Source: Flavobacterium chilense (lineage in GTDB: Bacteria; Bacteroidota; Bacteroidia; Flavobacteriales; Flavobacteriaceae). Taken from it: a stretch of DNA of 64,000 nt. The position numbers and the translations under genes are program-made. The notes beneath the pieces are model-generated. The model saw only the letters and a program-made list of their open reading frames with translations. It was not told the DNA's origin and did no database searches. Positions 52,944 to 62,591 of this stretch are shown piece after piece. The stretch covers positions 558,001 through 622,000 of the forward strand of contig NZ_LSYT01000002.1 in assembly GCF_001602525.1 (NCBI RefSeq), written 5' to 3'. Positions within the stretch are counted from its first letter, which is position 1. Each line of letters opens with the position of its first letter.

Positions 52944-55436
52944 ATGAAGTATAGAAGAAAAAGCTTAAATAACATATTAGTATTATTAATGCTGATAGCA
53001 GTTATCTTATTAGATTCCTGCAATAAAAAAGAAGATGCTTTTGCTAACCGAAAAGTTTCTTTTAATTCAGATTGGAGTTTTCATTTAAACGACAGCATAA
53101 AAGACAAAGATACTATTGGCGCTTCAACAAAATGGAGAACCTTAAACCTTCCGCACGATTGGAGTATCGAAGGGAAATTTGACGAAAAAAGTCCTGCCGG
53201 ATATGGAGGCGGAGCACTTAACGGAGGATTAGGCTGGTATAAAAAAACATTTAAAGTCGCTGCTGCAGACAGTACAAAAATAACGTCGATCACTTTCGAT
53301 GGCGTTTACAAAAACAGCGAAGTCTGGATAAACGGACATTATTTAGGTAAACGTCCAAACGGTTATATAGGTTTTCAATATGATATGTCTTCCTATTTAA
53401 ATTACGGAGATCAAAACAACGAAATAATTGTAAAGGTTGACAATTCAAAACAACCCAATTCGCGCTGGTATTCAGGTTCAGGAATTTTTAGAAATGTCTG
53501 GATTGAAACCACAGACAAATTACATGTTGAGCAATGGGGAACTTACTTGACAACGCCAAAAGTTACAGCTGAAAAAGCTTCGGTTAATATTGAAACTCGA
53601 ATTCAGAATGACTATTCGAAATCAAAGAAATTCACACTGGAAACTACTATTTATAAAGAAGATAAAAAAGTAGGATCAGCTGATATTATAAATATCACTC
53701 TTACTCCAAAAAGTGGAACAATTTTAAATGTACATGCACAAGTTGATTCGCCAATTTTATGGTCAATAGAAAAACCGGAATTATACACAGCAGTTACCGA
53801 AATTATTGTTGATGATAAAGTTGTTGATCAATACAAAACCAATTTCGGGATCAGGGATTTTAAATTTGATTTAAACAAAGGTTTTATTTTAAACGGAAAA
53901 CAAGTTAAAATAAAAGGAGTCTGCATGCACCACGATTTAGGACCTTTAGGTTCTGCAATCAACACACGCGCAATCGAACGTCAGTTAGAAATTCTGAAAG
54001 AAATGGGCGTAAACGGAATCAGAACTTCTCATAATCCTCCCGCTCCGGAACTTCTTGATCTTTGCGATAAAATGGGTTTCATTGTAATGGATGAAGCTTT
54101 CGATATGTGGAAACAAAACAAAACGAAATATGATTATGCAAATGATTGGGACAAATGGCATGACAGAGATTTAGTAGATCAATTGCGTCGTGACCGTAAT
54201 CATCCAAGTATTTTTATATGGAGTATAGGAAACGAAATTCCGGAACAATGGAATGGAAATGGTGTTGAAATCGCTAAAGAATTAGCTTCAATTGTGCGTC
54301 TAAATGATAAAACACGACCGATTACCGCAGCGATGAATCCGCCGGTTAATATGAATATCGATGAAGTTACTTTGCAATTCGAAAAAAAGAATGTTCAGGT
54401 TAATCCAATCGCTGCATCTGGAGTTTTGGATTTAATTGGTTATAATTATGCGCATCAAACTTATGCACATCACAAAGAAAATTTCCCAAATACACCTTTC
54501 ATCGCGACTGAAACAACTTCGGGATTAGAAACTCGCGGTTATTATGACAATGTTTCTGATGTTGTAAAAAAATGGCCAGTTCGTTGGGATCTTAAATTTA
54601 CAGATGGAAATCAGGGCAACACCGTTTCAGCTTACGATCAGGTTCAGACGCCTTGGGGTTCAACACACGAAGCCACCTGGAAAGTGATTAAAAAATATGA
54701 TTTCCTTTCCGGAATGTACATCTGGACAGGTTTCGATTATATTGGAGAACCAACTCCGTATGAATGGCCGTCGATCAGTTCCTATTTCGGAATTGTAGAT
54801 TTAGCCGGATTTCCAAAAGACGTTTATTATATGTACCAAAGCGAATGGACAGATAAAACGGTGCTGCATATTTTTCCGCATTGGAACTGGAAAGCAGGAC
54901 AAACCGTAGATGTTTGGGCATATTATAATAAAGCCGATGAGGTAGAACTTTTCCTTAATGGAAAATCAGTTGGAAAAAGAAGTAAAAAAGGAGACGATTT
55001 GCACGTGATGTGGAGAATTCCTTTTCAACCCGGAATATTAAAAGCAGTTTCTCGTAAAAACGGAAAAACAGTTTTAGAAACCGAAATCAAAACAGCCGGA
55101 AATCCTGATAATTTAAAATTAACGGCAGATAGAAGCACAATTAAAGCTGACGGAAATGATTTGTCATTTGTAACCGTAGATATTCTGGATGCCAACGGAA
55201 CTTTGGCTCCAAATGCAAACAACGAAATCAATTTCTCGTTAAAAGGAAACGGAAAAATAGTTGGCGTTTGCAGTGGAGATCCAGTAAGTCATGAATCTTA
55301 CAAAGGTTCAAAACATACGGCGTTAAACGGAAAATGTTTGGTAATTGTACAATCAGATACTAAATCAGGAAGGTTAGAATTGACTGCAAAAGCAAACGGA
55401 TTAAAGTCCGCAACGATAGTAATTACAACAGAATAA
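52944..55436 (+). CDS. Glycoside hydrolase family 2 lipoprotein, probable beta-galactosidase
   Basis: An 830-residue GH2 enzyme with lipobox cysteine C26 (LLDSC). The sugar-binding N-domain contains WRTLNLPHDWSIEGKF. The catalytic barrel shows RTSHNPPAPELLDLCDKMG, acid/base E431 in IWSIGNEIPEQ and nucleophile E523 in IATETTSG. A DUF4982-like and an Ig-like domain follow (KADGNDLSFVTVDILDANG near 735-753). The layout fits the GalB-like beta-galactosidases that trim galactose side chains. In a xyloglucan locus it would remove galactose from L-type side chains. Specificity is inferred; other beta-glycosidase activities occur in GH2. Confidence 0.9.
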   Translation: MKYRRKSLNNILVLLMLIAVILLDSCNKKEDAFANRKVSFNSDWSFHLNDSIKDKDTIGASTKWRTLNLPHDWSIEGKFDEKSPAGYGGGALNGGLGWYKKTFKVAAADSTKITSITFDGVYKNSEVWINGHYLGKRPNGYIGFQYDMSSYLNYGDQNNEIIVKVDNSKQPNSRWYSGSGIFRNVWIETTDKLHVEQWGTYLTTPKVTAEKASVNIETRIQNDYSKSKKFTLETTIYKEDKKVGSADIINITLTPKSGTILNVHAQVDSPILWSIEKPELYTAVTEIIVDDKVVDQYKTNFGIRDFKFDLNKGFILNGKQVKIKGVCMHHDLGPLGSAINTRAIERQLEILKEMGVNGIRTSHNPPAPELLDLCDKMGFIVMDEAFDMWKQNKTKYDYANDWDKWHDRDLVDQLRRDRNHPSIFIWSIGNEIPEQWNGNGVEIAKELASIVRLNDKTRPITAAMNPPVNMNIDEVTLQFEKKNVQVNPIAASGVLDLIGYNYAHQTYAHHKENFPNTPFIATETTSGLETRGYYDNVSDVVKKWPVRWDLKFTDGNQGNTVSAYDQVQTPWGSTHEATWKVIKKYDFLSGMYIWTGFDYIGEPTPYEWPSISSYFGIVDLAGFPKDVYYMYQSEWTDKTVLHIFPHWNWKAGQTVDVWAYYNKADEVELFLNGKSVGKRSKKGDDLHVMWRIPFQPGILKAVSRKNGKTVLETEIKTAGNPDNLKLTADRSTIKADGNDLSFVTVDILDANGTLAPNANNEINFSLKGNGKIVGVCSGDPVSHESYKGSKHTALNGKCLVIVQSDTKSGRLELTAKANGLKSATIVITTE

Positions 55437-55444
55437 TAAGTCAC

Positions 55445-55540
55445 TATCCTAACAGGTTTCAAAAACCTGTTAGGTATTGATAGATTTATATTAAGATATT
55501 AAATTAAATACCTAACAGGTTTTTGAAACCTGTTAGGATA
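55445..55540. repeat. Pair of palindromic repeats in exact inverted orientation
   Basis: Two 34-bp units (55445-55478 and 55507-55540) are exact reverse complements of each other, separated by 28 bases. Each has a near-palindromic core: CCTAACAGGTTT pairs with AAACCTGTTAGG around a short centre. The units can fold separately or pair with each other into a 34-bp stem. They fill most of the space between the GH2 and GH31 genes and may protect or terminate RNA. A divergent copy is at 60288-60314. Confidence 0.8.
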
Positions 55541-55565
55541 AACTAACATCTAGAATTATTAACAA

Positions 55566-57959
55566 ATGAAAAAAATACAAATAGCGTTCTTGTCTTTATT
55601 TGCGAGTTTGTTGCTGACGCCAAAAGCATCGGCACAAATTCAAAATGCAGATGTGCTAAATGCTCCAATAGATATCAGTAAAGATTTTCAGAATTATCTG
55701 AACACCTTTTATTTTGCTGATGAATTGGCTTCTTTCGATCCGGCAACCGGAAAAGGAACCATAAAATATCTGAGATACAATTATAAAACACGTCAGGCTT
55801 TCAATAATATGATGATGAAACCTGATGTTGAGAAACCAAACGAATTTCCAACAACAGAATACGAAGTTTCACCAGAATTACCATTCGAAATTCAGTTTGT
55901 TTCTGATAGAACCATCCGAATCAAAACCACTTCTGGTCCGCAATTTCATCCACAAAAAGAATCTTTAATGTTGATTAACGGCGTTGCGCCAAATCATCCT
56001 GAATTGTGGAAATATTCTAAAATTGAAGGCGGTCACTGCTATACAAGCAAACATGGAAGAGTTGAAATTTTGACAAAACCGTGGCACGTAAAAATCTACG
56101 ATGAAAACGGAAAATTACTGACAAGTACACTTCATGATACCGATTTTAAAAACACGTATACACCAACACTTCCATTTTCGTATGTTCGTAGAAACAGCGA
56201 TTATTCAAGAAGTATGGGCGCTGCATTTAGCTTAGAACCCGACGAAAAAATATTTGGCTGTGGAGAATCATTTACCCAATTCAACAAACGCGGACAAAAA
56301 GTTGTTTTATGGACAGATGACGCTAACGGAATCCAAAATGAAACGATGTACAAACCAATTCCGTTTTATATGAGCAGTCGTGGTTACGGAGTTTTTATGC
56401 ATCATTCAACACCAATCACAGTTGACTTTGGAAAATACTTTGGAAGCGCCAATGAAATGTACATTGGAGATGACGAAGCCGATTTGTTTTTCTTTATCGG
56501 TGAGCCAAAAGAAATCTTAGACCAATATACAGATTTGACTGGAAAAGCCGCAATGCCACCGCTTTGGTCTTTCGGATTCTGGATGAGCCGAATCACTTAT
56601 TTTTCTGAAAAAGAAGGACGCGAAGTAGCAAAAGATTTACGTAAATACAAAATCCCAACGGATGTTATTCACTTTGATACGGGCTGGTTTGATGTAGACT
56701 GGAGAAACAACTACGAGTTTGCAAAAGCGCGTTTTCCGGATGCTACAAAAATGATGTCAGATTTAAAAGATCAGGGATTTCATGTATGTTTATGGCAATT
56801 ACCATATTTCACATCAAAGAATACCTTGTTTCCTGAAATCATGGATAAAAACTTAGCGGTAAGAGACAGAAAAGGAAATCTTCCGTATGAAGATGCCGTT
56901 CTGGATTTCTCAAATCCGGAAACAGTTAGTTGGTATCAGGGCAAATTGAAAAAACTATTTGATGAAGGCGTTTCAGTTTTCAAAGTTGATTTTGGAGAAG
57001 CCGCTCCGCCAGACGGAATTTACCATTCAGGTAGAACAGGATTTTACGAACACAATTTATACCCGTTAAGATATAATAAGGCTGTCGCCGAAATTACACA
57101 AAAAGAAAAAGGATACACTTTAATCTGGGCAAGAAGCACCTGGGCAGGATCTCAGCGTTATCCGTTACATTGGGGCGGAGATGCCGAAACTTCAAACGGA
57201 GCAATGTCGGCAGAATTACGTGGCGGACTTTCATTAGGCCTAAGTGGATTCAGTTTCTGGAGTCATGATGTAGGTGGATTTGCAACAAAATCACCAGAGA
57301 ATTTATACAGAAGATGGGCACCTTTCGGGATGTTTACTTCACACGTAAGAAGCCACGGCGAACCTCCGCGCGAACCTTGGTTATACAGCAAAGAATTCTT
57401 AGAAGGATTTAGAAAAGCAGATAATATGCGTTATGAATTAATGCCTTATATCTACGCCCAGGCAAAAGAAAGTTCTCAAAAAGGTTTACCAATGATGCGT
57501 GCTTTATTTGTAGAATATCCAAATGATCCCGGAGCCTGGTTAGTTGACAATGAATACTTATTTGGTTCCAGTATTTTGGTAGCACCACTTTTTGAAGAAG
57601 TAACAGAAAGAGATGTTTACCTTCCCGAAGGAACATGGATCGATTACCAGACTAAAAAAGTGTACCAATCTGGCTGGCATAAAATCAAAGCTGGCGAAGT
57701 GCCAATCGTAGTTTTGGTAAAAGACGGAACAGCATTACCTCACATTGCTTTAGCACAATCTACAAAAGATATGGATTGGAGTAAATTAACATTAAAAGTA
57801 TATGCCAGCGACAAAACAACATCGGCTACAGCCAAAGTATTTTTACCGGACGGAAGTGCAGTACAGGAAATAAAAGTAACCAAAAACGGAAACAATTTTG
57901 ACGTAACTTCAAACCCATTAAACGGAAAAACCACTTTTAAAACCGAGTGGATAAAATAA
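55566..57959 (+). CDS. Glycoside hydrolase family 31, probable alpha-xylosidase
   Basis: A 797-residue GH31 enzyme with a signal peptide ending PKASA, so periplasmic. The N-terminal beta domain is followed by the barrel with LWSFGFWMSRITYFSE. The nucleophile is D475 in FKVDFGEAAPPDG and the acid/base is D539 in HWGGDAETS. The sequence KVDFGE resembles YicI-type alpha-xylosidases (KTDFGE) rather than maltase-type DMN motifs. That fits removal of the non-reducing xylose from xyloglucan oligosaccharides. Family is certain; the xylosidase call is inference from motif and neighbours. Confidence 0.88.
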   Translation: MKKIQIAFLSLFASLLLTPKASAQIQNADVLNAPIDISKDFQNYLNTFYFADELASFDPATGKGTIKYLRYNYKTRQAFNNMMMKPDVEKPNEFPTTEYEVSPELPFEIQFVSDRTIRIKTTSGPQFHPQKESLMLINGVAPNHPELWKYSKIEGGHCYTSKHGRVEILTKPWHVKIYDENGKLLTSTLHDTDFKNTYTPTLPFSYVRRNSDYSRSMGAAFSLEPDEKIFGCGESFTQFNKRGQKVVLWTDDANGIQNETMYKPIPFYMSSRGYGVFMHHSTPITVDFGKYFGSANEMYIGDDEADLFFFIGEPKEILDQYTDLTGKAAMPPLWSFGFWMSRITYFSEKEGREVAKDLRKYKIPTDVIHFDTGWFDVDWRNNYEFAKARFPDATKMMSDLKDQGFHVCLWQLPYFTSKNTLFPEIMDKNLAVRDRKGNLPYEDAVLDFSNPETVSWYQGKLKKLFDEGVSVFKVDFGEAAPPDGIYHSGRTGFYEHNLYPLRYNKAVAEITQKEKGYTLIWARSTWAGSQRYPLHWGGDAETSNGAMSAELRGGLSLGLSGFSFWSHDVGGFATKSPENLYRRWAPFGMFTSHVRSHGEPPREPWLYSKEFLEGFRKADNMRYELMPYIYAQAKESSQKGLPMMRALFVEYPNDPGAWLVDNEYLFGSSILVAPLFEEVTERDVYLPEGTWIDYQTKKVYQSGWHKIKAGEVPIVVLVKDGTALPHIALAQSTKDMDWSKLTLKVYASDKTTSATAKVFLPDGSAVQEIKVTKNGNNFDVTSNPLNGKTTFKTEWIK

Positions 57960-58268
57960 AAAAAGAATTAAAAATTGAGAATTAAAAATTAAAAATCTGC
58001 TCAATCTGCGTGAAAAATTAAACACATAGAACATAGAAAATGTAGTGAGTAGAATTTGAAAAAGAATACAAAAAGAAACTAGTTTCTTAACACATAGCAT
58101 GTTTGTTTAAACAAATGAAATGCCTTTTTATAAGTTTAGTAAATCTATGTTTCTATGTGTTTAAAAAAGGCACATAGAATATTAAAAATAAGTTTTTGTT
58201 GAGTTTCTAAATCGGGTGAAAGCATTTGCAACACCCGATTTATTAAAAAATGAATTAAGAAAAATATC
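57960..58268. other. Long intergenic region between GH31 and GH97 genes
   Basis: 309 bases without a gene. It holds an imperfect inverted repeat (58018-58038 with 58144-58164) built from CACATAGAACATAGA-like words, a perfect 14-bp palindrome TTTGTTTAAACAAA near 58103-58116, and AATCTGC-type words often seen between flavobacterial genes. No TAnnTTTG box directly before ATG 58269 was noted. Confidence 0.5.
58018..58164. repeat. Imperfect inverted repeat with CACATAGA words
   Basis: The left arm 58018-58038 and right arm 58144-58164 match as reverse complements over about 20 bases with a single-base indel. A partial copy (AACACATAGCATG) lies at about 58089. The element could fold the whole spacer into a cruciform or RNA stem. 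It looks like a dispersed flavobacterial intergenic repeat; copies elsewhere cannot be checked here. Confidence 0.6.
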
Positions 58269-60275
58269 ATGAAAAAACACCTGATTCTTCCCGCTTTATT
58301 ACTTTCAATTACGATTGGATACAGTCAGAAAAATAAAACTGCTTATGAACTGGCTTCACCAAACGGGCAAAATAAAATCAAATTTGAGTTAGTAAAAAAT
58401 GCTCCAAAATATGCGGTATCACACGGAAAAACCGAAGTGATTTCACCATCAGATATGGGGTTTACACTAAAAGGAAATGAAAACTTAAGTACCGATTTCG
58501 AAATCAAAAATGTCAAAAAATCGACTTTTGATGAAACCTGGGAACAAGTTTGGGGAGAAAAGAAAAACATCAGAAATCATTACAATCAATTATCCGTTGA
58601 ATTACAACAAAAAAGCGGAAACAAACGTAAGCTGGAAATCCAGTTCCGTGCTTTCGACGACGGAATTGCGTTTCGATATGTCTATCCAAAGCAAAACGTA
58701 AAAGACAGTATTTTCATTATGGATGAAAAAACAACTTTCAACCTAAAAGAAGATGGAAAAGCATGGTGGATTCCGGCAAACAGAGAAAACCGTGACGAAT
58801 ATCTTTTTAAAGATGCTCCCGTAAGTACACTTGATACCGTTTTGACACCACTTACAATCGAAAGTAAAAGCAGATTAGCCTTGAGTTTTCACGAAGCTAA
58901 TTTGGTTGATTTTGCGAGTATGACTTTGGTAAATACAACCGGAACACAACTGAAATCAGATTTGGTACCATGGTCAGATGGCGTAAAAGTTCGCGTAAAA
59001 GATACATTTACCTCTTCCTGGAGAACACTTCAAATAGGTGAAAAACCGGCAGATTTAATCACATCGTATCTGATTTTAAATCTGAATGAACCCAATAAAT
59101 TAAAAAACACAGCAAGTTATTTCAAACCCTACAAATACTTCGGGATTTGGTGGGGAATGCACATTGGGAAATATACATTTTGGGAAAGCGACAAACAAGG
59201 CGCCACAACCAAACATGCCGAAGAATATATAGATTTTACCGCCAAAGAAGGATTTCACCATTTATTAATCGAAGGCTGGAACAAAGGCTGGACGCCGCAA
59301 TGGTACGAAAACCATATGCACATGTTCAGCTTTACAAAAAACGCAGATAATTTCGACTTAGAAAAAGTGGTAGAATACGGAAAAAAGAAAAATGTAGAAC
59401 TGATTGGGTATCACGAAACAGGTTCAAACCTAATTAACTATTTAAAAGAAGTGGATGAAGGTTTTGCCTTATACAAAAAACTCGGAATTCATACTGTAAA
59501 AATTGGACATGTAGGTTCTAAATTAAATATGAAAGAATGGCACTTTGGACAATTTGGAGTAAATTATTTCAGATACATTTTAGAAAAAGCAGCGCAATAT
59601 GATTTAGCCGTTTTGTACCACGAATCGATAAAAGATACCGGAGAACGCAGAACTTTTCCGAATATGATTTCGAGAGAAGCAGCTCGCGGACAAGAGTATA
59701 ATGCCTGGAGCGAAGGAAATCCGCCAAATCACTTGACAATTTTGCCATTTACCAGATTACTTTCAGGACCAATGGATTTTACACCCGGAATTTTTGATGT
59801 TGAGGTAAAACAAGGTTATCCCGGAAAAAGAGTACACGGAACTGCTGCACAGCAATTGGCATTATACGTTACGATTTATGCACCAATTCAGATGATGGCA
59901 GACCTTCCTGAAAATTACGAAGGAAAACCGGCATTACAATTTTTAAAAGATGTCCCGACAGATTGGGAAGACACAAAAGTTTTAGAAGGTAAAATTGGGG
60001 AGTACATTACAACCGTACGTAAAGACAAAAAAAGTGACGATTGGTTTTTAGGAACCATCACAAATGAAAATAAAAGAGACGTAAATATTTCGTTATCTTT
60101 CTTAGATCCAAAAGCAACATACGAAGCACAAATTTATGCTGATGCCGAAGGAACAGATGAAACACATAATCCGGCAGAAATCGCCATTTCGAAGAAAACC
60201 GTCAAAGCTACAGATGCATTAAAATTACATTTGGGCGGAGCCGGTGGAGCAGCAGTTAGATTCAAAAAAATATAG
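58269..60275 (+). CDS. Glycoside hydrolase family 97, SusB-like inverting type
   Basis: A 668-residue GH97 enzyme with signal peptide ending GYSQ, so periplasmic. The family start is ELASPNGQNKIKFELV. Three glutamates match the spacing of SusB (E439, E508, E532): E383 in YHETGS, E452 in LYHESIKDTGERR and E476 in RGQEYNAW, offsets 69 and 24. The segment that carries the Asp nucleophile in retaining GH97 reads VKIGHVGS and has none, so an inverting mechanism is expected. Inverting GH97 enzymes are typically alpha-glucosidases, which is unusual beside xyloglucan enzymes. The true substrate may be another alpha-linked side chain. Confidence 0.88.
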   Translation: MKKHLILPALLLSITIGYSQKNKTAYELASPNGQNKIKFELVKNAPKYAVSHGKTEVISPSDMGFTLKGNENLSTDFEIKNVKKSTFDETWEQVWGEKKNIRNHYNQLSVELQQKSGNKRKLEIQFRAFDDGIAFRYVYPKQNVKDSIFIMDEKTTFNLKEDGKAWWIPANRENRDEYLFKDAPVSTLDTVLTPLTIESKSRLALSFHEANLVDFASMTLVNTTGTQLKSDLVPWSDGVKVRVKDTFTSSWRTLQIGEKPADLITSYLILNLNEPNKLKNTASYFKPYKYFGIWWGMHIGKYTFWESDKQGATTKHAEEYIDFTAKEGFHHLLIEGWNKGWTPQWYENHMHMFSFTKNADNFDLEKVVEYGKKKNVELIGYHETGSNLINYLKEVDEGFALYKKLGIHTVKIGHVGSKLNMKEWHFGQFGVNYFRYILEKAAQYDLAVLYHESIKDTGERRTFPNMISREAARGQEYNAWSEGNPPNHLTILPFTRLLSGPMDFTPGIFDVEVKQGYPGKRVHGTAAQQLALYVTIYAPIQMMADLPENYEGKPALQFLKDVPTDWEDTKVLEGKIGEYITTVRKDKKSDDWFLGTITNENKRDVNISLSFLDPKATYEAQIYADAEGTDETHNPAEIAISKKTVKATDALKLHLGGAGGAAVRFKKI

Positions 60276-60287
60276 ATAATTGATTTT

Positions 60288-60314
60288 CCTAACCCGTCTT
60301 AAAAATCTGTTAGG
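60288..60314. repeat. Divergent copy of the CCTAAC palindromic repeat
   Basis: A 27-bp element with CCTAAC and GTTAGG ends, the same length as the cores at 55448-55474 and 55511-55537. It differs from the first of these at 5 positions. It sits in the 80-base gap before the GH3 gene. Confidence 0.6.
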
Positions 60315-60355
60315 AATAAAAATAGTGGAATTTCAAAAACTAAAATTTATTACGC

Positions 60356-62590
60356 ATGAAAAATAAAATCATATACCTCTCATTGGCATTGACTTTAGCA
60401 ATATTTACATCATGTAAAAATGAAACGCAAAGTTCAGGTTCTGATGAAATTCAAAAAGAATACGCAGGAAAAGAAATAGGTTCAGAACACGATGCAGAAA
60501 TAGACAAGTTGGTTGCTCAGATGACCTTGGAAGAAAAAATCGGAATGTTGCACGGAAACAGTATGTTTACTTCCGGTGGTGTAAAACGTTTAGGAATTCC
60601 GGAATTAAAAATGGCCGACGGACCACTTGGTGTTCGCGAAGAAATTTCTCGTGACAACTGGGCTCCCGCAGGACTAACCAATGATTTTGCAACCTATTAT
60701 CCGGCAGGAGGAGGTTTGGCTGCAACATGGAATGCAGATATGGCCTACACATTCGGGAACAGTGTTGGGCAGGAATTACGTGCCAGAGATAAAGACATGC
60801 TGCTTTCGCCAGCCATAAATATTGTAAGAACACCACTTGGCGGAAGAACATATGAATATATGTCTGAAGATCCGTTTTTGAATAAAAAAATCGCAGTACC
60901 CTTAATTATTGGTCTGCAAGACAACGATGTGATGGCTTGCGTAAAACACTTTGCAGCAAACAATCAGGAAACCAACAGAGATTTTGTAGATGTACAAATT
61001 GACGAACGTACACTTCGCGAAATCTATCTTCCGGCATTTGAAGCTTCGATAAAAGAAGCTCATGCTTATAGCGTAATGGGCGCTTACAATAAATTTAGAG
61101 GAGAATATTTATGTGAGAATGATTATATGCTCAATAAAATCCTTCGTGACGAATGGGGGTTTAAAGGCGTTGTAGTTTCAGATTGGGCAGCTGTACACTC
61201 AACAGTAAAATCGCTAAACAGCGGATTAGATATTGAAATGGGAACACCAAAACCATTCAACGAATTTTTCCTTGCCGATAAATTAATCGCAGCGGCTAAA
61301 AACAAAGAAATCTCAGAAGCAGAGCTCGATAAACATGTCAAAAGAATTTTGCACGTATTATTTCAGGTAAAAGCAATGGGCGGAAAAGATCGTGTAAAAG
61401 GAAGCATCGCAACCGAGGCACATTATCAGGATGCCTATAAAATTGCTGCCGAAGACATCGTTTTATTAAAAAACGATAATAATGCATTACCACTAAAATT
61501 AGACGGAGTAAAATCTATCGCCGTAATTGGAAACAATGCCACAAAAAAAAATGCCCTTGGCGGATTTGGTGCAGGAGTAAAAACCAAAAGAGAAATTACA
61601 CCACTTGAAGGTTTAAAAAACAGATTACCATCATCAATAGCAATTAATTATGCCGAAGGATATCTGGAACGTTACGAAGAAAAAAACAAAGGAAATTTAG
61701 GAAACATTACCTCAAATGGTCCGGTAACTATCGATCAGTTAGATCCTGCAAAAGTACAAGAAGCTGTTGAGGCTGCTAAAAAATCAGATGTTGCGATTAT
61801 ATTTGCCGGCTCTAATCGTGATTACGAGACAGAAGCATCAGATCGTAGAAACTTAAAATTACCATTTGGTCAGGAAGAATTAATTCAGAAAGTATTAGCC
61901 GTAAATCCAAAAACAATTGTTGTGATGATTGCCGGGGCGCCTTTTGATATTGATGCCGTAAGCAAAAAAACATCAGCATTAATCTGGAGCTGGTTCAATG
62001 GTTCAGAAGGAGGAAACGCATTGGCAGATGTAATTTTAGGAAAAGTAAATCCGTCAGGGAAATTACCCTGGACGATGCCAAAACAAATCATGGATTCTCC
62101 GGCACATGCCACAAATAGCTTTCCCGGAGGAAAAACCGTAAATTATGCCGAAGGAATTCTGGTTGGATACCGTTGGTTTGATACTAAAAAAATCACACCA
62201 TTATATCCTTTCGGATACGGATTATCATACACCACTTTTGTTTTTGATAATGCAAAAACAGACAAAACTTCATACACAGAAAACGAAACAATCTCTGTTG
62301 CTGTAGACGTAAAAAATACCGGAAAAACAGACGGAAAAGAAGTGGTTCAGCTGTATAGTTCAAAATCAGATTCGAAAATAACACGTGCCGCACAGGAATT
62401 AAAAGGTTTTCAGAAAACATTAGTAAAAGCAGGAAGCTCCAATACAGTAACGATTAAAGTTCCGGTAAAAGAACTGGCTTATTACGATGTAACAACTAAA
62501 AAGTGGACAGTTGAACCAGGAAAATATACCCTGAAATTAGGAAATTCTTCAAGAGACATCAAAAAAGAAATTGTTGTAACAATCAAATAA
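60356..62590 (+). CDS. Glycoside hydrolase family 3 lipoprotein, probable beta-glucosidase
   Basis: A 744-residue GH3 enzyme. Lipid cysteine C20 is in AIFTSCKNE. The barrel domain shows MADGPLGVRE, KHFAANNQETNRD and nucleophile D276 in VVVSDWAAVHS. The alpha/beta sandwich domain follows with ADVILGKVNPSGKLPWT. A fibronectin-III-like C-terminal domain has YPFGYGLSYTTF and QLYSSKSDSKITRAAQELKG. It would cleave terminal beta-glucose from the backbone after xylose removal. The GH5 gene starts one base after its stop, so they are co-translated. Confidence 0.93.
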   Translation: MKNKIIYLSLALTLAIFTSCKNETQSSGSDEIQKEYAGKEIGSEHDAEIDKLVAQMTLEEKIGMLHGNSMFTSGGVKRLGIPELKMADGPLGVREEISRDNWAPAGLTNDFATYYPAGGGLAATWNADMAYTFGNSVGQELRARDKDMLLSPAINIVRTPLGGRTYEYMSEDPFLNKKIAVPLIIGLQDNDVMACVKHFAANNQETNRDFVDVQIDERTLREIYLPAFEASIKEAHAYSVMGAYNKFRGEYLCENDYMLNKILRDEWGFKGVVVSDWAAVHSTVKSLNSGLDIEMGTPKPFNEFFLADKLIAAAKNKEISEAELDKHVKRILHVLFQVKAMGGKDRVKGSIATEAHYQDAYKIAAEDIVLLKNDNNALPLKLDGVKSIAVIGNNATKKNALGGFGAGVKTKREITPLEGLKNRLPSSIAINYAEGYLERYEEKNKGNLGNITSNGPVTIDQLDPAKVQEAVEAAKKSDVAIIFAGSNRDYETEASDRRNLKLPFGQEELIQKVLAVNPKTIVVMIAGAPFDIDAVSKKTSALIWSWFNGSEGGNALADVILGKVNPSGKLPWTMPKQIMDSPAHATNSFPGGKTVNYAEGILVGYRWFDTKKITPLYPFGYGLSYTTFVFDNAKTDKTSYTENETISVAVDVKNTGKTDGKEVVQLYSSKSDSKITRAAQELKGFQKTLVKAGSSNTVTIKVPVKELAYYDVTTKKWTVEPGKYTLKLGNSSRDIKKEIVVTIK

Positions 62591-62591
62591 G

